A stretch of DNA of 56,676 nucleotides. It comes from Defluviitaleaceae bacterium (GTDB lineage: Bacteria; Bacillota; Clostridia; Lachnospirales; WQUN01). Within the stretch, counting starts at the first letter, position 1. Each line of letters begins with the position of its first letter. This document shows, piece by piece, positions 37,358-46,322 of this stretch. The notes beneath the pieces were generated by a model, which saw only the letters and a program-made list of their open reading frames with translations, had not been told where the DNA came from and ran no database searches. A program made the translations under genes and the position numbers. The DNA is taken from the NCBI GenBank assembly GCA_009779835.1, contig WRBD01000016.1:1-56676 (forward strand). Direction: 5' to 3'.

Positions 37358-37375
37358 GTTATTGAAGTCCACAAC
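37358..37375 (-). repeat. 18-base motif shared with the 56 bp hairpin at 56424
   Basis: Reads GTTGTGGACTTCAATAAC on the minus strand and matches 56422-56439 at 17 of 18 positions. May be an end of the same small element family. The surrounding 37130-37469 has no gene: it otherwise contains only AT-rich sequence, the hairpin above, and the leader of folT. Confidence 0.5.
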
Positions 37376-37469
37376 ATATTAAATAATTTGGTTTTTAATT
37401 TGTCGTTTCATTCTTTTTTTGATATATTCTATTGTCTGTTAAATTAAATAGAATAAATGGAGGATTTTT

Positions 37470-38009
37470 ATGCGTGAATCAGGCAGAACAAAAATGATTG
37501 TTATGATAGCTTTTTTTATAGCTATGGATGTGGTGCTTTCCCGCTTGCTTTCAATTAACACGCCAATATTAAGGATTGGGTTTGGATTCGTACCCATTGC
37601 CATCTGCGCTATGATGTATGGTCCCGTTTGGGCGGGTGTGACGGGCGCGCTTGCCGATATAATCGGGGCGATATTAATTCCGGGCGGAGCATATTTTCCG
37701 GGATTTACGATTTCATCCGCTCTTGTTGGTGTGGTGTTTGGTTTATTCCTGTATAAGTCAAAAGGTAATTGGATGCCCATTTTATTTGCAACAGCAATAA
37801 ACTGTTTTGTAATCAGCCTGTTTCTAACTACATTTTGGCTAAGCGTTTTATGGGGTACCCCTTATTTAGAACTATTGCCGGTGCGTTTGCTGCAAAGTTC
37901 CGTTATGGTTGTAATTCAATTTACCGTGCTGATTACTATTGAGAAAACAATGGGCACTCGCATTCGGAGGGTGCGGTATGAACATAAAAATGATAGTAAC
38001 AGACCTTGA
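37470..38009 (+). CDS. folT: Folate-family ECF transporter S component
   Basis: 179 residues, about six membrane segments. Seen: LRIGFGFVPIAICAMMYGP, the aspartate-rich TGALADIIGA, and GAYFPGFTISSALVG, the FolT pattern. Works with the shared ECF module, not present here. Substrate folate is predicted from the family. GGAGG lies upstream of the ATG. The HAD pseudogene starts inside its 3' end. Confidence 0.87.
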   Translation: MRESGRTKMIVMIAFFIAMDVVLSRLLSINTPILRIGFGFVPIAICAMMYGPVWAGVTGALADIIGAILIPGGAYFPGFTISSALVGVVFGLFLYKSKGNWMPILFATAINCFVISLFLTTFWLSVLWGTPYLELLPVRLLQSSVMVVIQFTVLITIEKTMGTRIRRVRYEHKNDSNRP

Positions 38010-38537
38010 CAGTACATTGCTGCGAACCGACAAAACAATATCGGAGCGAACTAAAAGAGTTTTAGAATTATGCAGAAAATCGGGAATAAAAGTGGTATAC
38101 GCCACAGGTCGGCAGAGCGGGTTGCTCCGTTTGAATTTTTTGGCGGTAAAATTACAATGAACGGCGCGATTGCAAAAATTGGCGATGATGTTGTATATAA
38201 CCGCCTGATTCTAAACCTGACAGCCCGTCCTATTTTGGTTGCATGCGCTCAGCGTGGGATAAAAATTACATCTAAAATGGCCGGTATGCATTACTCCAAT
38301 TTTTCTGTGTCGGATTTTTGGTCTGAACTCACCAACTTTGTTATTACAGATTTTTCACAACATGAATTGGACACTGAAAAAATTTATTCTTCCGCTCCCA
38401 CGCCAGAAGAAAAATTATTTATAGAAAATTTGATTCCCGACAGCCTTTATTCGGTTATGACCCATGATTATATATGCGAAACCAACGATAATGACGGCAT
38501 TGCAAAATGGCTGGAAGATTTACTTCACCACGCATGA
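37978..38537 (+). pseudogene. Broken HAD-IIB (Cof-type) phosphatase
   Basis: Two frames together encode a HAD hydrolase. Frame one starts MNIKMIVTDLDSTLLRTDK (motif I DLDST, where the usual is DLDGT) and runs to YATGRQS, then goes out of frame near 38112. The rest continues one frame over as ERVAPFEFFGGKITMNGAIAK and on to the end. A one-base loss between CGG and CAG explains it. The later part also skips from SVMTHD straight to YICETNDNDGIAKWLE, so roughly 80 residues with motifs III and IV (Lys and GDxxND) are missing. Both defects make it non-functional. Its GGAGGG ribosome site is intact and it overlaps folT. Confidence 0.85.
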
Positions 38538-39130
38538 TGTCTTCCCTCTGCGTCGCGTAGAGCAAGGCTTGTTTCGTCGTCGCGGTTTGGGTCATTGTTT
38601 TCCGTTCCGCGCCGCCGCGTGATATACATAAAAGCACTTTCGGCGGCAATTTGCGGGTTTATTTTTTTTGGTAACGGGTCAAAAATGCGAAAAGTAAAAC
38701 CATGTGGCGCAAGGTCGTTGCGCAACATTTGTAGAAACTGATGAAGCGCGATTTTGCTCATTTTATATCCGTATCCAATGGCGTCGCAGGTTTCGTTAAT
38801 GGACGCTTCCGCGCTTGATACATAAAAAAGACGCTTCGTTTCTCCCACTTCAAGCAGCGGCAAAAATTTTTCAAGCGTCGCCATCGGTTTAATTACGTTT
38901 TTGCGAAAAGTTTTTTCGATTATTTCGCCGTCTATGCCCGATGAAATTGAAAAATTATCCGCAGTCAAATTACAAAAATCCGTAGTTTCCGCAAAAAAAT
39001 CAAGTTTGGTTATTTTTTGAGCAACAACCGAATCGGGCGAAAAAACTTCGTATCCTTCACGCGCAAAAATCGCCGCCAAGTTTTTTCCAAATTCTGTTTC
39101 CTTGCTTGTAATCAAAATCGAACCATTCAT
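38525..39130 (-). CDS. Degenerate short-chain dehydrogenase/reductase paralogue
   Basis: 201 residues. Aligns by eye with the SDR at 39472 in its later half: YVSSAEAS, then YKMSK as the Tyr-x-x-x-Lys pair, and a shared C-terminal RDEHRL-like RDDETSLALRD. The N-terminal cofactor motif is ITSKETEFGKNLA rather than TGxxxGxG, so NAD(P) binding is doubtful. It may have a non-catalytic role or be decaying. GGAGG precedes its ATG. Its 3' end overlaps the HAD pseudogene by 13 bases. Confidence 0.75.
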   Translation of the reverse strand: MNGSILITSKETEFGKNLAAIFAREGYEVFSPDSVVAQKITKLDFFAETTDFCNLTADNFSISSGIDGEIIEKTFRKNVIKPMATLEKFLPLLEVGETKRLFYVSSAEASINETCDAIGYGYKMSKIALHQFLQMLRNDLAPHGFTFRIFDPLPKKINPQIAAESAFMYITRRRGTENNDPNRDDETSLALRDAEGRHHAW

Positions 39131-39471
39131 GCTAACCTCCGAATGTATTTTAGCGAAATCATGATATAGAACAACGAGCTTATTCCGGTTTATATTTGAA
39201 GACCGTAGTATATATGCGAATAATATTTATCGTCTATATGAGCTACATTTGGCAAATTTCCCCAAACAAAAAAATTGTACTTTTAACATATACAAAAACA
39301 GGGGTTTTTGCGTTGCTATGTGACTCAAACCACGCTTTTCGTTAATCTGTGCTGAAACAAACCATGTCGCCTGTACATCAACGGGATTTTATTGCTTGGT
39401 TATAAATATCAACTATGACTGATAAATCCGTTATTAAAGCTTTTCTTATCATTTTTTCACCCCACATTGAA
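39131..39471. other. Gene-free interval between SDR paralogues
   Basis: 341 AT-rich bases with no credible ORF. No strong hairpin, promoter or repeat match was found, apart from the ribosome site of the downstream SDR near 39135. Confidence 0.6.
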
Positions 39472-40155
39472 TCAAAAAGGCCATTCGTAACCGTTGAAGT
39501 CTGTCATAACGAGCCTGTGTTCGTCGCGAAGCGGTGTTTCAAAATATTTTGCGGCTATCTTGCCGATAAAATCCGGGTCGTACTTGCCTTCTTCAGCGAG
39601 TGTTCCGTCTTTTTCGCGGAATTTCATCCAGCCGGGATGAAACAGCCTAAAGGTGTAACCTTTTTGATAAAGTTCGTTGTGCATCAAGCGTATTGCCATG
39701 TTCATTGCGGCTTTGCTCATGGGGTAGGGAAAGGAATCGGGGTGTCGGTTTTTCATCAGATTAATGCAGGATACTTCGCTTGAAACATAACAAAGACGCT
39801 TTAATCCGTTTTGCATAAGCGGCAAAAACGCTTCTGTTAAGCGAACAGGTCCAAGCGCGTTCACATTGAACGAACGCCAAGCGGCCTCCGAATCATTTGC
39901 TTTTTCCATCAAAGCGGCGTTTGAAATAAGCATATCGAGTTCGCCGCAATTTTTTGCCGCCGTCGATATGCTTTCCGCTGAACTCATGTCAATCCGTAAA
40001 ATGTGTAAATTTGAATTTTCGCATTGCAAATTTTCAAGCAAAGAATAATCTTCCATAAATTTTCCCGCGAAAACGTGCCACCCGCGATTTAAAAATTCTT
40101 TGCACAGACTAAGCCCTAAACCTCTGTCCGCTCCCGTGATTAGTACGCTTTGCAT
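39472..40155 (-). CDS. Short-chain dehydrogenase/reductase
   Basis: 227 residues, NAD(P)-dependent oxidoreductase fold. Seen: cofactor motif TGADRGLGLSLC, NAALME (equivalent of NNAG), Ser in YVSSEVS, and the Tyr/Lys pair in FPYPMSKAAMNMA. Complete catalytic set, so probably active; substrate unknown. GGGAG lies upstream of the ATG. The smaller paralogue is downstream after a 341-base gap. Confidence 0.88.
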   Translation of the reverse strand: MQSVLITGADRGLGLSLCKEFLNRGWHVFAGKFMEDYSLLENLQCENSNLHILRIDMSSAESISTAAKNCGELDMLISNAALMEKANDSEAAWRSFNVNALGPVRLTEAFLPLMQNGLKRLCYVSSEVSCINLMKNRHPDSFPYPMSKAAMNMAIRLMHNELYQKGYTFRLFHPGWMKFREKDGTLAEEGKYDPDFIGKIAAKYFETPLRDEHRLVMTDFNGYEWPF

Positions 40156-40202
40156 GACAATCGCTCCCGACAGTGTTATACTCGAAAAAAAATATAAGCT
40201 TC

Positions 40203-40247
40203 CCGCCTTCGGCGGAAACGGCTCTTCGAGCCGCCGACATACGTCGG
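40203..40247. repeat. Three tandem small hairpins before rsmB
   Basis: CCGCC-TTC-GGCGG (40203-40215), CGGCTC-TTC-GAGCCG (40219-40233) and CCGAC-ATAC-GTCGG (40234-40247) follow one another directly. They lie between the SDR start and rsmB, 20 bases before the rsmB TTG. Could be part of the rsmB leader or a short interspersed element. Confidence 0.6.
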
Positions 40248-40267
40248 GCTATAAAAGGACGTGAATC

Positions 40268-41542
40268 TTGAAAAAATCGGACAGAGCCGTTGCGATAGCT
40301 GTGTTGGCTGAAATTTTAGACGCGGGCGCATATGCAAACATCGCATTGCGGAAAGCCCTCACCGGAACAGACCGTGCTCCGCAATCCCGCGCGTTTATTA
40401 CAGAGATGGTAAACGAAACGATGCGAAATTTAATCCTAATCGACCATATAATCGAAACATTTTCAAGTACTCCCGCTAATGAAATGAAACCGATTATAAA
40501 AAATATTTTGCGAATTTCGGTGTGCCAAATTCGTTTTTTAGAAAGAATCCCCGAACGCGCCGCCGTTGACGAAGCCGTGAAACTTGCGAAATTCTACGGC
40601 TTTGAGCGTCTCTCGGGTTTCGTAAACGGAATTTTGCGGAACATTGCCCGCGAACCCGAGAAGCCCGTTTTTTCGCAAAAAGACCTTGCGTTACGTTTTT
40701 CGTATCCACCGTGGCTTGTTAACTTGCTTGTAAAATGGCTTGGCGCGAAAGGCGCAATCGAATTCTGCGAAAACAGCCATAAACCCGCACCCGTAACTAT
40801 TTTGGCGAACACATTTAAAACAGACGCTAATCATCTTACGCAGATTTTAGAAACGGACGGAGTTGAAGTCACGCCGATAGAAGAAACCGCTCATATGTTC
40901 ACATTGCGTCACACGGGCGATATTTCCGCTCTGACCGCATTCAAAGAAGGACTGTTCATAGTAACAGACCCGGGCGCGATGACGGCGGTTTCCGCTCTTG
41001 ACGCAAAACCGGGGCAAACAATCATAGATTTATGCGCCGCACCCGGCGGAAAATCCTTCGCGACAGCATTTCAAATGAAAAACACGGGGCGTTTGCTCGC
41101 CTTTGATATTCACTCCCACAAAATTAATCTTTTAAGGCAAACGCAAAAACGATTAGGGCTTTCAATAATCGAGTCGGGCGTGCAAGACGCGCTAACATTC
41201 AATCCCGCGCTTTCCCAAAAAGCCGACGCGGTTCTTTTAGACGCGCCGTGTTCCGGTCTTGGAACAATCCGAAAGCACCCCGAAATTAAATATAACCGTA
41301 CCCCCGAAGATATTCGGGTTTTAGCAAAAACACAATCGGCAATGCTTGCAAACGCGGCAAAATACGTCAAGCCGGGCGGAATTCTTGTCTACTGCACCTG
41401 TACCGTGGCAAGCGAAGAAAACACTGAAATTATAGAAAATTTCGTCGCAAATCACCCGAACTTCTCCGTTGAAGAAGCAAATCAAACTTTACCCTGCGCA
41501 ACCTCCGACGGTTTTTTTACCGCTAAGTTACGCAGAGTATAA
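40268..41542 (+). CDS. rsmB: 16S rRNA cytosine-C5 methyltransferase RsmB
   Basis: SAM-dependent enzyme that methylates C967 of 16S rRNA. 424 residues. Seen: NusB-like N-terminal RNA-binding domain (EMVNETMRNLILIDHII, NGILRNI), then the methyltransferase with SAM motif DLCAAPGGKS, catalytic cysteines in DAPCSGLGT and VYCTCT. The TTG at 40268 follows AAAGGA by eight bases; the GTG at 40261 is out of frame. The usual fmt and stp/prkC neighbours are absent. Confidence 0.95.
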   Translation: MKKSDRAVAIAVLAEILDAGAYANIALRKALTGTDRAPQSRAFITEMVNETMRNLILIDHIIETFSSTPANEMKPIIKNILRISVCQIRFLERIPERAAVDEAVKLAKFYGFERLSGFVNGILRNIAREPEKPVFSQKDLALRFSYPPWLVNLLVKWLGAKGAIEFCENSHKPAPVTILANTFKTDANHLTQILETDGVEVTPIEETAHMFTLRHTGDISALTAFKEGLFIVTDPGAMTAVSALDAKPGQTIIDLCAAPGGKSFATAFQMKNTGRLLAFDIHSHKINLLRQTQKRLGLSIIESGVQDALTFNPALSQKADAVLLDAPCSGLGTIRKHPEIKYNRTPEDIRVLAKTQSAMLANAAKYVKPGGILVYCTCTVASEENTEIIENFVANHPNFSVEEANQTLPCATSDGFFTAKLRRV

Positions 41543-41548
41543 TTATAT

Positions 41549-44191
41549 TTAATCCGACCAACGTATCCCCCCTGCCGCGTCCGTAAAGAATCGGATTGTA
41601 GCGGGGGTATTTTCTTGTTTCGCGAGGTCAATGTAGCGGATGTTATCGCGCATTGTAAGCGTTGTTTCTTCATCTGTCGCACTGACTACAAAAACAGTTC
41701 TGCCAATGTCGCGAAGCTGAGTCATTGCGGAGTGGAACAATTCGTATTCCATGCGGCGGGTGAAATTTTTCGGGTTTTCGTCAAGAAGAATTACGACATT
41801 CGTTAAATTTTGTGCACGAAGCATCGGCATTAAAAATCGCCATTGCTCTATGCTTGTGGCTTGAATTCCGCCGTTACGCGCTGTCATTGTTGCCACGGCA
41901 ATGTTTGACGCGCTTATAACAGAGAAGGACGCGTTATCTTCCGGACGTGGAACTTCAAATGTATGTGACGCGCCTGTTGTGCCTGAAGCGGCGCGAAGAT
42001 TGTCTGTGAAAACGGTTCCGCGCGGCACGGGTATATTATGATTGGGCGCGTACAATGCTTCAAGGCTGTGGAAAAACAAAACGTTTTGTGTGAGTTCAAG
42101 CGATTCGAGTGCAACCACGTAAATTCTGTCGATTGTAAAAGGTGCGGGCGCATTTGGTAAACGCGCTGTCACTGTTTCCCATCCCTCGAAATTTATGTTT
42201 CGCGCAAAATCTATATTATGAAAATTTCCTTCGCCGTCGCGTACACGCCCGCGAAGCCAATGCCCGGAGTTGTCTCCGTGGGCTTGCATTCGCAGGGCAA
42301 TCGGTTCGCCCGGAATTTCAAGCGCGGGATAAAATGTTACATATGAAGCCTGTGTTTTCTCCGTGTTTGCAAAGCTGTATTCGAGACGAATACTTGTATT
42401 ATTTTCTGTGGTAACGCGGGTTGAAACATATTCCGGCGGCGTGCTTAGAAAATCCATATGACCTGTGAACATACTAACGGGCCACGGGAATCCGCCGATT
42501 GTAACGGGAATATACGCCCGCACCGTTCCGACCGAAGCAGTAATATATCCCGTTCCTCCGCTCGCAGCGATAAAATATCCGTCTTCAAACGTGCCGAGAT
42601 TTTCAGGCGTAATAGTTAAAAATGAGACTTCGGGAATATTTACCTGTGTTCCGTCCGTTGCAATTCCGGAAAATTGTAAACGATGCCGCCCGCCTTCAAG
42701 CAGACTTATAATTTCATGACGCGATTGTAATTCTCCCAAAGAGAAAACTTCGATTGTAGCAGTCGCGATTTGTTCTGCGTATTGCACCGTAAGTATGTGC
42801 GTTCCCGTACGAAGCGGCGTATATTTTCCGTCAAGCCAAAATCCATCGGCAGGAACGGATAAAAATACCGGAGACTGCGGCGGTGGTAGCACAATGACCG
42901 AACCGTCTTCGGTTTCGATTTCTTCTTCCTCGGCAAGCGGTATTCTATTACCCCATGAATCCACGCCGAAAACACTCGCGGAAATAGGAACGCCTTGAAT
43001 GGCGCGGGTTTCTGAGGGTTCAAGAACGATGCCGATTTTTTCACCAACAGGTGAATTATCAAAAATACCAAGCGCGTTTGTTATGCGGCGTTGCGAGCCG
43101 TCTGAAAGTGTGTTCGCGACAGAATACGCCCCCTCACGCGAACGCATTACCATTGTGGTTGAGCCGCCGCCGTCCATGTGCATCGCGTTGATTGCGCCGT
43201 AGCGTTGCAAAATCGCCCCGAGTTCGGCGTGGGTTACGCCGATTGAATGCGTACGCCCGTCAACGGTCATTAAAATAATACGACCTTCGCGTGTCGCTCC
43301 GACTGCGGTGCGCGGATGACGATGGTTCGGCTGAACTCCCGCGTCGGGAATAAGCTCGCCGTCTCGTAAAATAACCGAGCCGCCGCCGATTGCTGTGTTT
43401 ATGTTTGAAAAATCTACGTTGATATCTGTTTGTATATCGAGCCTGACATGAGTTCCGGGCCTGAAAAATTCTTCGTGGTACTGCATATTATTCGGGGGAA
43501 TCAGAATAACAAAACCATTTTCGGGAACATTTACCGTTTCGCTCGGACGCGAAACATACGTAACAAAATCGTCCATTATAACAAATTTTGAAATACCTTC
43601 GATTCTTGCGTCTAGTTCCGACGTGTCTTCCATTGCCGTGCGGCTAATCACCACAGGCCCGGCTAAATCCGAACCGACAGAGTTATACGCGGCAAGATTA
43701 ATCCGCCGTAAATTGTTCGCGTAAATTCGTAAAGTTGTTCGTATATACATAAAAAACGGATTATTTTCCGAGTCAAGAAAAAACGTAGCCATGTCATGGC
43801 TATAAGCATTCGTTCGCGCATTAAGCGAAAGTACCTGCCCGTCCCGAACCATCGGCCCATAATAAGTAGAATGCAAACGCGCCATCGTAAAAAAATCCGC
43901 GTTTATGCCCGCAATCGCGTCAGCGTCCGAAAGTAAACGAGTTGTTGTTTCACGTAACCCGTTCGCACGTGAACTCGCAACCGGCGCAAGAGAAATATAC
44001 GGCTGGCGCACGTCCACAAAAAGCAAATGAACATCCAGCATTCCGCGCTCTGTCATCATGCGGTTTTTTTCGTAAATTATTCCGCGTCCAAGTTGTTCGC
44101 TTTCTTTATGTTCAAAATAAATATCAATCGCAAAAACATTTACCGCCGAAAGAATTACCGCAAAAACAAAAAATATAATCCCCTTTTTCAC
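41549..44191 (-). CDS. Secreted phosphodiester glycosidase (NAGPA-like) family protein
   Basis: 880 residues with signal peptide (KKGIIFFVFAVILSAVNVFA). The GTG at 44191 is preferred because GGAGGG (44199-44204) lies seven bases upstream; the ATG further up would overlap that site. Seen: the family core with GINADFF, the motif RTAVGATREGRIILMTVDGR cited here in two parts as RTAVGATREG and ILMTVDGR, then AMHMDGGGSTTM. The later half holds several beta-rich domains and a C-terminal alpha/beta part. NAGPA-family enzymes remove phosphodiester-linked N-acetylglucosamine; in bacteria they act on cell-wall polymers. Convergent with rsmB with six bases between. Confidence 0.9.
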   Translation of the reverse strand: MKKGIIFFVFAVILSAVNVFAIDIYFEHKESEQLGRGIIYEKNRMMTERGMLDVHLLFVDVRQPYISLAPVASSRANGLRETTTRLLSDADAIAGINADFFTMARLHSTYYGPMVRDGQVLSLNARTNAYSHDMATFFLDSENNPFFMYIRTTLRIYANNLRRINLAAYNSVGSDLAGPVVISRTAMEDTSELDARIEGISKFVIMDDFVTYVSRPSETVNVPENGFVILIPPNNMQYHEEFFRPGTHVRLDIQTDINVDFSNINTAIGGGSVILRDGELIPDAGVQPNHRHPRTAVGATREGRIILMTVDGRTHSIGVTHAELGAILQRYGAINAMHMDGGGSTTMVMRSREGAYSVANTLSDGSQRRITNALGIFDNSPVGEKIGIVLEPSETRAIQGVPISASVFGVDSWGNRIPLAEEEEIETEDGSVIVLPPPQSPVFLSVPADGFWLDGKYTPLRTGTHILTVQYAEQIATATIEVFSLGELQSRHEIISLLEGGRHRLQFSGIATDGTQVNIPEVSFLTITPENLGTFEDGYFIAASGGTGYITASVGTVRAYIPVTIGGFPWPVSMFTGHMDFLSTPPEYVSTRVTTENNTSIRLEYSFANTEKTQASYVTFYPALEIPGEPIALRMQAHGDNSGHWLRGRVRDGEGNFHNIDFARNINFEGWETVTARLPNAPAPFTIDRIYVVALESLELTQNVLFFHSLEALYAPNHNIPVPRGTVFTDNLRAASGTTGASHTFEVPRPEDNASFSVISASNIAVATMTARNGGIQATSIEQWRFLMPMLRAQNLTNVVILLDENPKNFTRRMEYELFHSAMTQLRDIGRTVFVVSATDEETTLTMRDNIRYIDLAKQENTPATIRFFTDAAGGIRWSD

Positions 44192-44324
44192 TAAACATCC
44201 CTCCATAAAAATTATGTAATAATCTTAGAATATTTCTTAGAATATGTAAACGACAGAATGATTACATTTATTCCATAACTATGATATTATAAGCTAGAGC
44301 GATTTTACATTGGAGGAAGTTTTT

Positions 44325-45239
44325 ATGGAAAACAAAAAGAACAGCATTTTAATCGTAGACGATGAGCCAATGAATATAGTCGTACTAACGCATATTTTAA
44401 AACCGGATTACACCGTGCATGTAGAAAGAGACGGTATGAGCTGCATGGAAGCGGTGTATGAACTAATGCCGGATTTAATTATATTAGATATACTAATGCC
44501 CACGATGAGTGGTTTTGAAGTAATAACCGCATTGAAAAATGATGCCGCCACGAAAGATATCCCTGTAATTTTCATAACAGGGTTGAACAGTTCAAAAGAT
44601 GAAGAAAAAGGTTTGAAGCTTGGCGCGGCAGACTATATAAGTAAACCGTTTTCCCCGGCGGTTGTAAAATTGCGAGTAAAACACCAGCTTCAGATTGTGA
44701 ATCAAATGCGAATCATCTACAAGATTAGCATAACAGACGAGCTTACGGGTATCGGAAACCGCCGATATTTCTACACCCATTTGGAAAAAGAATGGCAGCG
44801 CGCAATGCGCCGGAAAGACTTCATGAGTTTTCTAATACTTGACATAGACAATTTTAAAGTCTACAACGACACCTACGGACATCTTCAAGGTGATATTATT
44901 CTGAAAGAAGCCGCACAAGTCATTGAAAAAAGCCTTTCCCGCGTAACAGACAAAGCCGCACGGTGGGGCGGCGAAGAATTCGCGGTAATTCTGCCCCACA
45001 CAGACCTTGACGGCGCTAAGTATGTAGCGGAAAAAATTCGCTCCGCCATAGAAAATCACACCTTTTCAACGGACGACCCGAAAAGCACACGGATTACGGT
45101 AAGCATAGGCATCAATTGCCGCATACCGAGTCACACCAGCAGTTACTCTTTAAAAAATTACGTTTCCGATGCGGATAAACTTTTATACCGCGCAAAGGCT
45201 ACGGGGAAAAATAAAATTTGCGCCTCTTTGGAAGAGTAA
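44325..45239 (+). CDS. Response regulator diguanylate cyclase (REC-GGDEF)
   Basis: 304 residues. Seen: receiver domain with IVDDEP, phospho-acceptor Asp55 in LIILDILMPTMSG and Lys in YISKPFSP; then a GGDEF domain with the active site GGEEF (215-219) and an inhibitory-site motif RVTD (206-209) exactly five residues before it. It should make cyclic di-GMP when phosphorylated, with product inhibition. GGAGGA precedes the ATG at 44325. Its partner kinase is not in the window. The TAA stop shares one base with the next ATG. Confidence 0.94.
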   Translation: MENKKNSILIVDDEPMNIVVLTHILKPDYTVHVERDGMSCMEAVYELMPDLIILDILMPTMSGFEVITALKNDAATKDIPVIFITGLNSSKDEEKGLKLGAADYISKPFSPAVVKLRVKHQLQIVNQMRIIYKISITDELTGIGNRRYFYTHLEKEWQRAMRRKDFMSFLILDIDNFKVYNDTYGHLQGDIILKEAAQVIEKSLSRVTDKAARWGGEEFAVILPHTDLDGAKYVAEKIRSAIENHTFSTDDPKSTRITVSIGINCRIPSHTSSYSLKNYVSDADKLLYRAKATGKNKICASLEE

Positions 45240-45649
45240 TGGAAATCATTGAAAAAAAGTCGCGTTTTATCGGCTACGCCGCACCGGTAAACACCGAAGA
45301 CGAAGCTAAAGCGTTCATCGCCAAAATCGCTGCCGAACACAAAAAAGCACGGCACATCGCGTTCGCATATGTTTTATCCAACACCGCCAAAACAAACGAT
45401 GACGGTGAACCAAAAGGAACAGCCGGGCTGCCTATTTACAATGTAATCAACCGACGCGTCTTAAAGAATGTCGTGGTTGTTGTTGTACGGTATTTCGGCG
45501 GCATTCTTTTGGGAAAAGGCGGATTGATTCGTGCCTATGGCAAGGCGGCGAGGTTGGCGATTGAGGATTTTCTCGAAAAAAATGAAAAAGAATTATCAAA
45601 TCAACCGACTAAACGCCAGCCCAATCAACACAACACCGCCTACCCATGA
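45239..45649 (+). CDS. YigZ/IMPACT-type UPF0029 domain protein, short
   Basis: 136 residues; YigZ is about 200-215. Seen: EKKSRFIGYAAPV, KARHIAFAYVL, DDGEPKGTAGLPI and VVRYFGGILLGKGGLIRAYGKAA, here the last given in part as RYFGGILLGKGG. The C-terminal domain of YigZ is missing and replaced by a hydrophilic tail. Starts one base inside the stop of the GGDEF gene (TAATG). The 3' end overlaps ytaF on the other strand by 54 bases. Confidence 0.85.
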   Translation: MEIIEKKSRFIGYAAPVNTEDEAKAFIAKIAAEHKKARHIAFAYVLSNTAKTNDDGEPKGTAGLPIYNVINRRVLKNVVVVVVRYFGGILLGKGGLIRAYGKAARLAIEDFLEKNEKELSNQPTKRQPNQHNTAYP

Positions 45650-46228
45650 AATATTAAACGGAAGTTTTTCCGCCAGCGAGTGTCCTATTTTTCGCCCTAA
45701 CAAAATCGCAACCATATTTGTGATTAGCGACCACCCAAGCAACGCCCACGGATTAACCCCCGCAAGCATAGCCGCAAAGCCTACCGCCAAACCGTCAAGC
45801 GAAAGCGAAACCGCCAGCGCGACAGCCTCGCCGGGGGAAAGATGCGCGGAAACATCGGAGTCCGCTGCTTCGGGGTTTGCGTACAAATGCAAAACAAATT
45901 TAATATCGAAAGCAGAAAATCGAAAAGCCTTGTCCAGCCCTGTATGTTTGCGAATCAGGGCTTTAATTATGCCGTCAAGAAGCTTTACAAGCCCCATTGT
46001 AAAAAGCACTGCAAAGGCTATTCCTATTGCAATTTCTTCCGAAAGAAACGACAGCAGTAAATGACCAAAAAACATCGCGGCGCCGGTTAACGCACAGCAA
46101 AGTAAATTAATTATTTGAAGCGACAGCATAGGAATGCGAATTTTCTTGCTACCATAGGCAAATCCCGCCGTAAAAGCGTCAACAGAAAGGCTTGAAGCAA
46201 GAATCGCGGCTTCAATTATCGGAAACAT
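45596..46228 (-). CDS. ytaF: Sporulation membrane protein YtaF (MntP superfamily)
   Basis: 210 residues with about six membrane segments. Seen: ASSLSVDAFTAGFAYGSKKI and AVSLSLDGLAVGFAAMLAG, the two repeat halves of the MntP fold with Asp in each, and a central loop containing PEAADSDVSAHLSPGEA, which fits YtaF. YtaF is known only as a sporulation-associated membrane protein; manganese export is the neighbouring family's role. GGGGAG precedes the ATG. Confidence 0.8.
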   Translation of the reverse strand: MFPIIEAAILASSLSVDAFTAGFAYGSKKIRIPMLSLQIINLLCCALTGAAMFFGHLLLSFLSEEIAIGIAFAVLFTMGLVKLLDGIIKALIRKHTGLDKAFRFSAFDIKFVLHLYANPEAADSDVSAHLSPGEAVALAVSLSLDGLAVGFAAMLAGVNPWALLGWSLITNMVAILLGRKIGHSLAEKLPFNISWVGGVVLIGLAFSRLI

Positions 46229-46322
46229 TTATCCGCTCCCCAAAGCAATATCTTTTTATTTTATGTAACAAGTTCCAATTTTGTGATATACTCTCACGCG
46301 AAAATACAAAGGGAGGTCTAAA

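Noticed and set aside
37130-37469. Tetrahydrofolate riboswitch before folT
   Set aside because: Substrate makes it plausible, but no consensus segments of either known class were found; only an imperfect hairpin is present.
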